Below, piece by piece: positions 33,536 through 41,462 of a stretch of 64,000 nucleotides of DNA. This DNA is from Pseudomonas benzenivorans (GTDB lineage: Bacteria; Pseudomonadota; Gammaproteobacteria; Pseudomonadales; Pseudomonadaceae). How positions within the stretch are numbered: the first letter of the stretch is position 1; each line of letters begins with the position of its first letter. Under the pieces are notes generated by a model. The model was given only the letters and a program-made list of their open reading frames with translations. It ran no database searches and was not told the DNA's origin. The translations under genes were made by a program, and so were the position numbers. The stretch covers positions 1 through 64,000 of the forward strand of contig NZ_FNCT01000014.1 of assembly GCF_900100495.1 (NCBI RefSeq), in the 5' to 3' direction.

Positions 33536-33553
33536 TATCTTGAATGCGAGATA
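33536..33553. promoter_or_regulatory. MarR operator 2
   Basis: TATCTTGAATGCGAGATA matches operator 1 except for three positions in the right half. It ends six bases before the EamA start codon, where a ribosome binding site would normally lie, so binding would block the start of transcription or a very short leader. Confidence 0.75.
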
Positions 33554-33559
33554 ATTCCC

Positions 33560-34444
33560 ATGAGCTCTGCAGTGTTCCGAACCGCCCTGATCACCGCCCT
33601 GGCGCCGCTGATCTGGGGCTCCACCTATATAGTCACCAGCGAGTTGCTGCCGCCGGACCGGCCCTTTACCGCCGCCCTGCTGCGGGCGCTGCCGGCCGGC
33701 CTGCTGCTGGTGCTGTATAGCCGCCAGCTGCCGGCGCGCCCGCACTGGGGGCGCCTGCTGATCCTGGCGGCACTGAATATCGGCTGCTTCCAGGCCCTGT
33801 TGTTCGTCGCCGCCTATCGCCTGCCCGGCGGCCTGGCCGCGGTGGTCGGGGCGATCCAGCCGCTGCTGCTGATGGGCCTGCTGTGGACGCTGGAGGGCCA
33901 GCGCCCGGCGCAGCTGGCCATCGGCGCCAGCCTGCTGGGCATCGCCGGCATGGCCGCCCTGCTGCTGTCGCCGGATGCCAGCTGGGATGCCCTGGGCATC
34001 GCCGCGGCCTTCCTCGGCATGGCCTGCATGGCCCTGGGCACCTACCTGACCCGGCGCTGGCAGACCAACCTGGCGCTGCTGCCCTTCACCGGCTGGCAAC
34101 TGCTGTTGGGCGGGCTGATGCTGCTGCCGCCGGCCTTGCTGGCCGACCCGCCGCTGCCCGCGCTGAGCCTTGGCCAGGGGCTGGCCTACGCCTACCTGTC
34201 GCTGTTCGGCGCGCTGCTGGCCTATGTCCTGTGGTTTCGCGGGATTGCCCGGCTGTCGCCGGTGGCGGTGTCGTCGCTGAGCCTGCTCAGCCCGGTGATC
34301 GCCGTGCTGATCGGCTGGGCGCTACTGGACGAGCGCATCACCGGCGTGGCCCTGCTCGGCCTGCTGACGGTGCTGGGCAGCATCCTGCTGGTGCAATGGG
34401 CCGCCAACGCGCCCGTGCCCGCCGCCCAGTGCGCCCTGGACTGA
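33560..34444 (+). CDS. EamA/DMT-family transporter, MarR-controlled
   Basis: A 294-residue ten-helix exporter with two EamA repeats (ALAPLIWGSTYIVTSELLPPDRPFTAALLRALPAGLLLVL; LSPVAVSSLSLLSPVIAVLIGWALLDERITG). The close spacing to operator 2 leaves only a weak ribosome binding site. It probably exports a small metabolite or toxic compound that is also the MarR ligand. Confidence 0.88.
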   Translation: MSSAVFRTALITALAPLIWGSTYIVTSELLPPDRPFTAALLRALPAGLLLVLYSRQLPARPHWGRLLILAALNIGCFQALLFVAAYRLPGGLAAVVGAIQPLLLMGLLWTLEGQRPAQLAIGASLLGIAGMAALLLSPDASWDALGIAAAFLGMACMALGTYLTRRWQTNLALLPFTGWQLLLGGLMLLPPALLADPPLPALSLGQGLAYAYLSLFGALLAYVLWFRGIARLSPVAVSSLSLLSPVIAVLIGWALLDERITGVALLGLLTVLGSILLVQWAANAPVPAAQCALD

Positions 34445-34470
34445 GCCGGGCCCGGACCCCGCACAGCCGC

Positions 34471-34773
34471 TCAGCGCGCGAGCTGCGCCAGGCTCAGCTC
34501 GCGCACCTTGCCCGGCCGCTGGGCGAGAAAGCGCGTACAGCTGACCCGCCGGAAGGAGGCGAAGTTGAGCACCTCGCCGCGGTAGTCCATTACCTCCTCG
34601 TAGAGCTTGCCGATCAGCTGGTTGGTGGTCATGCCGTCGGCCTCGGCGATCTCGCGCAGGATGTCCCAGAACTGGTTCTCCAGGCGCAGGGTGGTGACCA
34701 CCCCGCGGATGCGCAGCGAACGCGCGCGGGACTCGTAGAGGATCGGGTCGGCTTTGACGTACAGCTCGCACAT
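34471..34773 (-). CDS. Ribbon-helix-helix domain protein
   Basis: A 100-residue small DNA-binding-type protein; GVVTTLRLENQFWDILREIAEADGMTTNQLIGKLYEEV (in parts) is an RHH fold. The basic C-terminal tail holds conserved SFRRVSCTRFLA. The start at 34773 (MCELYVKADP) matches the family N-terminus. It follows the DJ-1 gene on the same strand by 43 bp. No toxin partner is seen. Confidence 0.75.
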   Translation of the reverse strand: MCELYVKADPILYESRARSLRIRGVVTTLRLENQFWDILREIAEADGMTTNQLIGKLYEEVMDYRGEVLNFASFRRVSCTRFLAQRPGKVRELSLAQLAR

Positions 34774-34816
34774 GAGGCGGTACCTGGCAACGGGATCGGA
34801 TGGACGCCTGGCGCCC

Positions 34817-35398
34817 CTACAGACTGATCTTGGTGCCGAGCAACGTGAGGAAGCCGGCCAGCCAGATCGGGTGCGCCGGCCAGGCCGGGGCGGTGACCAG
34901 GTTGCCCTGCACGTGGGCGTGGTCCACGGCGATGTCCACATACTCGCCGCCGGCCAGGCGTACTTCCGGGGCGCAGGCCGGATAGGCGCTGCACTGGCGC
35001 CCCTCTAGCACGCCGGCGGCGGCCAGCAGCTGGGCGCCGTGGCAGACCGCGGCGATCGGCTTGTTGGCGCTGTCGAAGGCCTGGACCAGCGCCAGCACCT
35101 CGGGGTTCAGGCGCAGGTATTCCGGGGCGCGGCCGCCGGGGATCAACAGGGCATCGTAGTGCTCGGCCTTGACCTGGGCGAAATCGAAGTTCAGGGCGAA
35201 GTTGTGCCCGGGTTTCTCGCTGTAGGTCTGCTCGCCTTCGAAGTCGTGGATGGCGGTGCGCACGGTCTGCCCGGCAGTCTTGTCCGGGCACACCGCATGC
35301 ACGGTATGGCCGATCATGCGCAAGGCCTGGAACGGTACCATCACCTCATAATCTTCGACGTAGTCGCCGACCAGCATCAGAATGTTTTTCGCAGTCAT
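34817..35398 (-). CDS. DJ-1/PfpI-family protein
   Basis: A 193-residue cytoplasmic protein of the DJ-1/PfpI superfamily. The elbow Cys is in AAVCHGAQLLAAAGVLEG and the acidic partner is E in DYVEDYEVMVPFQAL. Members include deglycases, glyoxalases and chaperones. AGGAG lies seven bases before the ATG at 35398. The specific activity is unknown. Confidence 0.87.
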   Translation of the reverse strand: MTAKNILMLVGDYVEDYEVMVPFQALRMIGHTVHAVCPDKTAGQTVRTAIHDFEGEQTYSEKPGHNFALNFDFAQVKAEHYDALLIPGGRAPEYLRLNPEVLALVQAFDSANKPIAAVCHGAQLLAAAGVLEGRQCSAYPACAPEVRLAGGEYVDIAVDHAHVQGNLVTAPAWPAHPIWLAGFLTLLGTKISL

Positions 35399-35510
35399 GG
35401 GCGTGCTCCTGACAAGGGGTGGAGGGGCGAGAGGAGTATCCGTCGCCAACTCGGTTACCAGGTAACAGCCTAGTACTACGTCGCCGGCCAAGCAGGCCGC
35501 GAGCCCGTCA

Positions 35511-36122
35511 TCAGATGCCGATCTTGTCCAGCGCCCGGCCCACCGCACGCCAGAACCCGCGCTGCGGGCGCTCGCGCTCGGCGCGGGCGGCGATCCGGGC
35601 CAGCGGCTGTACCTCGCGGGTGGCGGTGATTTCCGCCAGGGCCAGGCGGGCCGGAACCAGTTGCAACGGGCCGTCGCCTTCGGCCGGCGCGTCGGCGCTG
35701 GCCGGGGGCGGATCGAGCTCGTCGTAGCGCAGGTAATAGACGCCGCCCGCCTCGGCATCCAGGGCGAAACTGGCGATCCGGGTGAAATCCAGCGGGCCAT
35801 CGGCCAGCAGCGTCCAGTAGCTGCCGAACAGCGGCCGGCGCATCTCCAGGCGGTAGCTGTCGACCTCCAGCTCCAGCACCAGGTAGCCGTTGCTCGGCAG
35901 GCTGCCGATCAGCTGGTTATCGAGAAACAGCCCGGGCGCCTCCAGCTCCTGATCGGCCCAGGCACTTTGCGGACGGTACAGGTAGACCAGGGCATGCTCG
36001 GCGTCGCGCGCGGGCTGCGCGCGGAACGCCGCGCCCTCGGTCGCGCCGAAGAACGCCCCGGGCGTGGAGCAGCCCGTCAGGACAGCCGACAGCAGCAGGG
36101 CAAACAGCGAGAGGCGGCGCAT
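35511..36122 (-). CDS. DUF2846-like lipoprotein
   Basis: A 203-residue predicted outer-membrane or periplasmic lipoprotein. The signal peptide MRRLSLFALLLSAVLTGC ends in the lipobox LTGC. The segment ALVYLYRPQSAWADQELEAPGLFLDNQLIGSLPSNGYLVLEL (in parts) is typical of DUF2846. The C-terminal third is arginine-rich. No role is known to me. Confidence 0.8.
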   Translation of the reverse strand: MRRLSLFALLLSAVLTGCSTPGAFFGATEGAAFRAQPARDAEHALVYLYRPQSAWADQELEAPGLFLDNQLIGSLPSNGYLVLELEVDSYRLEMRRPLFGSYWTLLADGPLDFTRIASFALDAEAGGVYYLRYDELDPPPASADAPAEGDGPLQLVPARLALAEITATREVQPLARIAARAERERPQRGFWRAVGRALDKIGI

Positions 36123-36246
36123 CGAGGAGTTCCTTTGGTTTTTTTGGACTTATGCGCCGAGGATAGCCCTGGCCGCATGGCCCGGCACCCGACAAAAGTG
36201 CGGGGTGCCCTCGCCCGGCCAGGCGCGCGGAGGCTGCTGAAGAGAC

Positions 36247-36396
36247 GCTTAGCAGGCCGTTGAAAAACTACCTGCGTTGCCGATGCGTCGTTAAAAACAG
36301 GCTCAAAATGCTCATTTACAACACGTAAACTGCGCTTTTTCGCCTGTTTTTGCCTAGCCTCGCCTGCCTCGCCTACGTTTTTCTACGGCCTGTTAG
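36247..36396. repeat. MITE-like element with terminal inverted repeats
   Basis: About 150 bp bounded by inverted ends: TTAGCAGGCCGTTGAAAAAC on the left, and the complement of GTTTTTCTACGGCCTGTTAG on the right, with few mismatches. The interior has long imperfect dyads (AAAACAGGC ... GCCTGTTTT) and no coding frame. I recall similar units dispersed in Pseudomonas genomes. The stop codon of the cardiolipin synthase-like gene is inside the right end. Confidence 0.7.
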
Positions 36397-37550
36397 CGGC
36401 GGCGGTCGAGCAGATTGACCACCAGGCGGTCCAGCCAGCCCCACAGGCGCTGCTGCAGGCGCAGCCACCAGGGCCGGGCGTGCCAGTGCGCCAGACTGAC
36501 TTCGCGGCTGTCGGCGAAATCCGCCTGGAAACTGGCCACCACCGCCGCGGTCAGCGCCGGGTCGAGCGCCTCCAGGTTGGCCTCGAGGTTGAAGCGCAGG
36601 TTCCAGTGATCGAAGTTGCACGAGCCGACGCTGACCCAGTCGTCCACCAGCACCATCTTCAGGTGCAGGAAACGCGGCTGGTACTCGAAGACCCGCACCC
36701 CGGCCCGGAGCAGCTTCGGATAATAGCGCTCGCCGGCGAAGCGCACCGGTGGATGGTCGCTGTGCCGGCTGCCCAACAGCAGGCACACCTCGACGCCGCG
36801 CGCCGCGGCCTTGCGCAGGGCCCGGCGGACCTTCCAGGTCGGCAGGAAGTACGGCGTGGCCAGCCAGATGCGCCGCTTGGCGCCGCGCAGCGCCCGCACC
36901 AGCGCGCGCAGGATATCGCGGTGCTGGCGGGCATCGGCATAGGCCACCCGGCCCAGCCCCTGCCCCAGCGGCGGCGCCGCCGGCAGGCGCCGGAGCCCCG
37001 GCACCGGCCGGGGGCGCCAGGCCAGCCGCTCCTGGCACGCCTGCCACTGGCGGTCGAACAACTGCTGCCAGTCGTCCACCAGCGGCCCGGCGATCTCCAC
37101 CATCACCTCATGCCAGCGGCTCTGCGGCTCGTCCGGCCGCCAGAAGTCATCGCTCGCCCCGGTACCGCCGACAAAGGCCAGCTGGCTATCGACCAGCAGC
37201 AACTTGCGGTGGTCGCGGTAGATGTTGCGCAGGCCGCGGCGCCAACGCATGGGGTTGTACCAGCGCAGCTGCACCCCGGCTTCGCTCAGCCGCAGCCGAT
37301 CGGCCTGGCGCAGCGCCTGGCCGCCGAAGGCGTCGAACAGGCAGCGCACCACGACCCCGCGCTGCGCGGCGCTGCACAGGGCCTGCAGCAGCGCGTCGGT
37401 GCAGGCGCCGCTTTCGACCAGGTAGAGTTCCAGCTCGACCCGCAGCCGGGCGCCGTCGATCGCCGCGAGCATGCGCGGGAAGAACAGCGTTCCATCGCTG
37501 AGCAGGGCAAAGTGATTATCACGGCGCCAGGGGAAGACCGTACCCGGCAT
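36393..37550 (-). CDS. Cardiolipin synthase-like phospholipase D family protein
   Basis: A 385-residue enzyme with two HxK-x4-D motifs: HRKLLLVDSQLAFVGGTGASDDF at about residue 114, and HLKMVLVDDWVSVGSCNFD at about residue 300, as in ClsB-type synthases that join phosphatidyl groups. No N-terminal membrane helices are present, as in ClsB. No good ribosome binding site is seen before the ATG at 37550. The stop TAA at 36393-36395 comes from the terminal repeat of the neighbouring MITE-like element, so the native C-terminus may have been trimmed or extended. Confidence 0.85.
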   Translation of the reverse strand: MPGTVFPWRRDNHFALLSDGTLFFPRMLAAIDGARLRVELELYLVESGACTDALLQALCSAAQRGVVVRCLFDAFGGQALRQADRLRLSEAGVQLRWYNPMRWRRGLRNIYRDHRKLLLVDSQLAFVGGTGASDDFWRPDEPQSRWHEVMVEIAGPLVDDWQQLFDRQWQACQERLAWRPRPVPGLRRLPAAPPLGQGLGRVAYADARQHRDILRALVRALRGAKRRIWLATPYFLPTWKVRRALRKAAARGVEVCLLLGSRHSDHPPVRFAGERYYPKLLRAGVRVFEYQPRFLHLKMVLVDDWVSVGSCNFDHWNLRFNLEANLEALDPALTAAVVASFQADFADSREVSLAHWHARPWWLRLQQRLWGWLDRLVVNLLDRRR

Positions 37551-37912
37551 CAGCGCGCGATCGACATCGACGGGAGGGGAAGCAGCACGGCGTCCGGCTT
37601 GCGCATAAGTCCTCGGGAGACAACCAACTCAGGCGCCACGATAGCTGGCCGGAGCGGCCTTGCAAACCCTGAACCCGCTCGGTCCCGGACAAACCCGGCG
37701 CTGTCGCGCCGACGCGGCTCAAAGGTTGTGGAAAAAAGCGAGCGCCGTCGCGAGGCCGCCTCCTGAGGTTCGCGGCAAGGCCCGCTACGTGAACAGCGGC
37801 GGGCGTTTAGTGAGCTGAATGACCCCGCTGGTCACGTGGCGCAACACCGCAGCGGGCGTTTGGAGGCGGTCGCAGAGGCGGTCGCAGTAGGCGGGAGTCT
37901 TTTCACGGCCGC
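37551..37912. other. Non-coding gap with short tandem repeat, no gene seen
   Basis: About 360 bp upstream of the cardiolipin synthase-like gene. It contains two tandem copies of GGCGGTCGCAG near 37866-37888 and no coding frame I would support. Confidence 0.45.
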
Positions 37913-38251
37913 TCAGGATTCCGGCAGCGGCACGGCCTGCGCCAGCAACCGGCAGCCCTGGCGCGGCCCCAGCCATTGCGCCGTCTGGCTGCTGCCCAGG
38001 CCACGCGCGGTGACGCGCCGCTTGAGCGGGTCATCGAAGAAGCCGCTGAGCGGCAGGTACTGCTCGACATAGGCGGCGCAGTACGCGGCCGGATGGCCCA
38101 TCACGTAACGGCAGGAACAGTATTCCTTGGCCGTATAGGCACCGATGATCCGCGGAAAGGCCTGCAGGTGAGCGCGGTTCTGCCAGGCCAGGGCCGCCAG
38201 CAGCACGGCGACCAGCGCCAGCAGCGTGCGAAACGGGCGCCGCCGGATCAT
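37913..38251 (-). CDS. Small membrane-anchored Cys-rich protein, conserved hypothetical
   Basis: A 112-residue protein with an N-terminal membrane helix (about residues 8-22, LLALVAVLLAALAW) and an exported domain with four Cys (EYCSCRYVMGHPAAYCAAYVEQYLPL and RQGCRLL). Its ATG overlaps the serine hydrolase stop by four bases, so the two are co-translated. It may assist or modify that enzyme. I do not recognise a named family. Confidence 0.72.
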   Translation of the reverse strand: MIRRRPFRTLLALVAVLLAALAWQNRAHLQAFPRIIGAYTAKEYCSCRYVMGHPAAYCAAYVEQYLPLSGFFDDPLKRRVTARGLGSSQTAQWLGPRQGCRLLAQAVPLPES

Positions 38252-39366
38252 GGCTGCAGCTGCTCGGCGAAGGCCGCCAGGACCAGTTTCAGCAGCTGGT
38301 TGTGCCGGTAGCTGCCGTCGCGATCGTCGGCGTAGCGCACGACCACCAGCTTGGCGCCGGGCAGCACATAGAGCGCCTGGCCCCAGTGGCCGAGGGCGGC
38401 GAAGGTATCGGCCGGGGCATCCGCCCAGGGCCTCGGTGCGCCCGGCAGTTCGGCGTTCAGCCACCAGTGCCCGCCCGGCACCGCCTCACCCGGCTGCGCG
38501 GCTTGCCCCCGGTAATTGGCGAACGGCGTGCGGTTGAACGCGACCCAGGCCCTGGGCAGCAGTTGCCGCTCGCCCCAGCGGCCGTCGCGCTGCATCAGCA
38601 GGCCGATGCGGGCCAGGTCGCGGGCAGTCATGTAACTGTAGGACGAACCGACGAAGGTGCCGGCAGCGTCCGTCTCCCAGACCGCGGAGCGGATGCCGAG
38701 CGGCTCGAACAGCGCGGTCCAGGGGTAATCGGGATAGGCGGCGGCGCCGACCATGCCCTGCAGCGCGGCGGCCAGCACGTTGCTGTCGCCGCTGGAATAG
38801 CGAAAGCGCGTGCCCGGCGCCGCATCCGCGGCATGCGCCGCGGCGAACCCCGCCATGTCGGCACGGCCGCGGGTGTAGAGCATGGCCACCACCGAGGACT
38901 TCAGCGGCGCGTATTCGTAGTCTTCCTGCCAGGCCAGGCCCGAGGCCCAGTTGAGCAGGTGGCCGACTTTGACCTGCGGGTGCGCGGCGAACGCCGGGTA
39001 GTAGCGCGCCACCGGCGCCTCGAGCTGGAAGCGCCCCTCGCCGTAGGCCACGCCGAGGATGGCGGCGAGCAGGCTCTTGCTCACCGACCAGGTCAGGTGC
39101 GGGGTGTCGGCGCGGGTCGGCCCGGCGTAGCGCTCGTAGACCACCTGACCGTCGCGGATCACCAGCAGGGCGTCACTGCGCACGCCGCTGCGGCTGGCCT
39201 CGTCGCGGGCGGGGAAGGCATAGGCCTGCAGCGCGGCGATCGCCGGGCTGGGCGCCACCTCGGCAACCGGCCAGGCGGCGCCGGGCCAGCGTTCGGCCCG
39301 GGCCAGGCCGGCACAGCTCACGACGGCGAGCGCCAGGCCGAGCCGGCGCAGCGGGGAAACGGGCAT
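38248..39366 (-). CDS. Class C beta-lactamase-fold serine hydrolase
   Basis: A 372-residue exported hydrolase. A signal peptide (MPVSPLRRLGLALAVVSCAGLARA) precedes the catalytic S-x-x-K in TWSVSKSLLAAILG; the second motif is YSSGDSN and the third HWGQ. This family includes esterases, peptidases and 6-aminohexanoate-dimer hydrolases; a true cephalosporinase is less likely because the KTG motif is replaced. The start at 39366 follows a GGAAGG. Confidence 0.85.
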   Translation of the reverse strand: MPVSPLRRLGLALAVVSCAGLARAERWPGAAWPVAEVAPSPAIAALQAYAFPARDEASRSGVRSDALLVIRDGQVVYERYAGPTRADTPHLTWSVSKSLLAAILGVAYGEGRFQLEAPVARYYPAFAAHPQVKVGHLLNWASGLAWQEDYEYAPLKSSVVAMLYTRGRADMAGFAAAHAADAAPGTRFRYSSGDSNVLAAALQGMVGAAAYPDYPWTALFEPLGIRSAVWETDAAGTFVGSSYSYMTARDLARIGLLMQRDGRWGERQLLPRAWVAFNRTPFANYRGQAAQPGEAVPGGHWWLNAELPGAPRPWADAPADTFAALGHWGQALYVLPGAKLVVVRYADDRDGSYRHNQLLKLVLAAFAEQLQP

Positions 39367-39507
39367 TGCAGCGCCTTCCTGAAGTGGCGAAGGCGGCACC
39401 CTAGCATGGCTTCCATGACGCTAATAAGCGCCGAACGCAGCCGGCCATCAGCAGCGGGCCGCGCATCCGTAATATGGACTAAACGGCGCGGGTGGCAGGA
39501 GCGGCCC

Positions 39508-40398
39508 CTAGAACGAAAGTCCCAAAGCGGCACAGGCCTTCTGCAAGCGCTTGCCACGCGCCGCGCCGGCTATCGCCAGCAGGCCCTTGTCGCGTTGCCA
39601 CAACGCCGCCCACTCGGCAGGCCCGGCGGCGAAGGCCGCATCCAGCTCGCCGTCGAGTGCGGCGAGCTGGGCGAACAGCCCGGCCAGCAGCAGGTGCGCG
39701 GCGGGCGAACTGGGGCACTGCCGCGCCGCCTCGGCGCAGCCGGCCAGCAGCCCCAGCAGGCGCAACTGCAAGGACTGCGGCCAGGCCGAGTCCCGGCCTA
39801 TGCCGTACAGCCAGGCACCGAGCGCGCTCAGCACATGCAGGTCCTCGATGCTGCGGAAGGGTTTCACGTAGGCCTGCCAGCCGTCGCCGGCCAGGCGCTC
39901 GCAGTGGGCGCCATCCAGATGCAGCCGGCCATGGCCGATCTCCGGCATCAGCGGCAAGACCGGCAGCGCCTCGATGCGCACCCCCGGCGCACCGTTGAAC
40001 ACCACGCCGAGCGCCAGTTGCGCCGCCTGCCCCGGCTCTTCCTCGCGGGCGGCGACCAGCAGCCAGTCGGCGGCTTCGGCGGCGGTGACGAAGTCCTTGC
40101 GCCCGCTCAGCAGCAGGCCGCTCAGGCGGGTCTGCAGGTCCGCCGGCCGGGTGCTCTTGTTCTCGGTCACGCACAGCGCGCCCAGCGACCAGGGCGCCGA
40201 AGGCCAGAGCACGCGCAGGGCGCCCTGGTAGCCGGCGAGGAAGGCCAGCCCCGGGCTGACCGCCCAACGGCCGCCGAGCAGCGCCAGCTCGAACGGCGCC
40301 GGCGTGCCCAGGCGTGCCAGCAGCGCGGCGTACCACTCCTCCAGGCTGGCTGCGGCGGGCAGACGGTCGTGGGGTTGCAACAGACGTTGCCAAGACAT
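39508..40398 (-). CDS. Acyl-CoA dehydrogenase-like protein, short
   Basis: A 296-residue protein that resembles acyl-CoA dehydrogenases by its helical core and central beta domain (LCVTENKSTRPADLQTRLSG; DFVTAAEAADWLLVAAREE). It is some 80 residues shorter than usual and lacks a clear C-terminal catalytic glutamate region, so activity is uncertain. GAGGAG eight bases before the ATG fixes the start. It is divergent from olsB across a Pho-box region. Confidence 0.6.
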   Translation of the reverse strand: MSWQRLLQPHDRLPAAASLEEWYAALLARLGTPAPFELALLGGRWAVSPGLAFLAGYQGALRVLWPSAPWSLGALCVTENKSTRPADLQTRLSGLLLSGRKDFVTAAEAADWLLVAAREEEPGQAAQLALGVVFNGAPGVRIEALPVLPLMPEIGHGRLHLDGAHCERLAGDGWQAYVKPFRSIEDLHVLSALGAWLYGIGRDSAWPQSLQLRLLGLLAGCAEAARQCPSSPAAHLLLAGLFAQLAALDGELDAAFAAGPAEWAALWQRDKGLLAIAGAARGKRLQKACAALGLSF

Positions 40399-40429
40399 GC
40401 GCGGCTCCTCGGTTTTCTTGTAGGGGAGG

Positions 40430-40480
40430 CTGTCACACAAGCATCACCGAAACTTCACAGTGGTGACACCGGCTCTACCT
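40430..40480 (+). promoter_or_regulatory. Pho-box array and -10 upstream of olsB
   Basis: TGTCAC (40431), CATCAC (40442) and CTTCAC (40453) repeat at exact 11-bp intervals, as in PhoB sites. A -10-like CTACCT (40475-40480) follows at the spacing PhoB-activated promoters use. Ornithine lipid synthesis is known to be induced by phosphate limitation in Pseudomonas. Confidence 0.65.
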
Positions 40481-40546
40481 AGCCTGAGCTTGCCCAACAA
40501 GATCGACCGGCTGCAAGTCGGAAAGCCGGCTAATGGAGGCTTAGGT

Positions 40547-41305
40547 ATGACCCAGATGACGCTCACCCGCGACCGCACCACCCCCGCCCGGCGCTTGCAG
40601 GCCGAGCGCCTGATCGGCCCGGCGGCCCTGCGTGAAGCCCAGGCGCTGCGCTTCCGCGTGTTCAGCACGGAGTTCGCTGCCAAGCTCAAGGGCGCCGAGC
40701 TGGGCCTGGACATGGATGACTACGACGTCCACTGCCGGCATATCGGCGTGCGCGACCTGAGCAGCGGCGAACTGGTCGCCACCACCCGCCTGCTCGACCA
40801 CCGCGCCGCCGCCGACCTGGGGCGTTTCTACAGCGAGGAAGAGTTCAGCCTGCACGGCCTGCCGCACCTCGAAGGCCCGGTCCTGGAGATCGGCCGCACC
40901 TGCGTGGATGCCGCCTATCGCAACGGCGCGACCATCGCGGTGCTCTGGGGCGAGCTGGCCGAAGTCCTCAACCAGGGCGGCTACCGTTACCTGATGGGCT
41001 GCGCCAGCATCCCCATGCAGGATGGCGGCATCCAGGCCCAGGCGATCATGCAGCGCCTGCGCGACCGCTACCTGTGCACCGAGCACCTGCGCGCCGAGCC
41101 GAAGCACCCGCTGCCGACTATCGACTTGCCCAGCAACCTGACCGCCGAGCTGCCACCGCTGCTCAAGGCCTACATGCGCCTGGGCGCCAAGGTCTGCGGC
41201 GAGCCCTGCTGGGACCCGGATTTCCAGGTCGCCGACGTGTTCATCCTGCTCAAGCGCGACGAACTCTGCCCGCGCTATGCCCGCCACTTCAAGGCAGCGG
41301 TCTGA
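40547..41305 (+). CDS. olsB: Ornithine N-acyltransferase OlsB
   Basis: A 252-residue GNAT-fold acyltransferase that makes lyso-ornithine lipid from ornithine and 3-hydroxyacyl-ACP. Family segments: AQALRFRVFSTEFAAKLKGAELGLDMDDYDVHCRHIGVRD, GPVLEIGRTCVDAAYRNGATIAVLW, YLMGCASIPMQDGG (in parts). GGAGG eight bases before the ATG at 40547 sets the start. It is followed by olsA after a REP hairpin. A Pho-box array upstream implies induction under phosphate starvation, when ornithine lipids replace phospholipids. Confidence 0.93.
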   Translation: MTQMTLTRDRTTPARRLQAERLIGPAALREAQALRFRVFSTEFAAKLKGAELGLDMDDYDVHCRHIGVRDLSSGELVATTRLLDHRAAADLGRFYSEEEFSLHGLPHLEGPVLEIGRTCVDAAYRNGATIAVLWGELAEVLNQGGYRYLMGCASIPMQDGGIQAQAIMQRLRDRYLCTEHLRAEPKHPLPTIDLPSNLTAELPPLLKAYMRLGAKVCGEPCWDPDFQVADVFILLKRDELCPRYARHFKAAV

Positions 41306-41324
41306 CTGCGGGCGCGGGCGAGCG

Positions 41325-41390
41325 GTAGGAGCGACCGGGCGGCCCCCCGCTTCAGCCGCGATCCCAATTCGCGGCTGAAGCCGCTCCTAC
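41325..41390. repeat. REP-type hairpin between olsB and olsA
   Basis: GTAGGAGCG and GCTTCAGCCGCGA face TCGCGGCTGAAGC and GCTCCTAC, a classical Pseudomonas REP pair able to fold into a long stem inside the presumed olsBA transcript. Confidence 0.8.
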
Positions 41391-41462
41391 AATCCCTCCT
41401 CGCCCCCTTGCACAGCGCGGCCCTATAGACAGTTGCCGGCTTATTCATTCCCGGAGTGCTCG

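Noticed and set aside
34471..35398. Toxin-antitoxin pair (RHH plus DJ-1)
   Set aside because: The DJ-1/PfpI protein is a normal-sized enzyme-like protein, not a toxin, and the RHH protein is not antitoxin-like in its C-terminus.
37866..37888. Possible CRISPR-like or iteron repeat
   Set aside because: Only two adjacent 11-bp copies, no spacers and no cas or rep genes.
38248..39366. Acquired beta-lactamase resistance gene
   Set aside because: It has the S-x-x-K fold motif but HWGQ replaces KTG, so it fits the wider esterase/serine hydrolase group; there is no mobile context.
38302..40482. 726-codon plus-strand frame
   Set aside because: Antisense to the serine hydrolase and acyl-CoA dehydrogenase-like genes, both of which have motifs and good starts.
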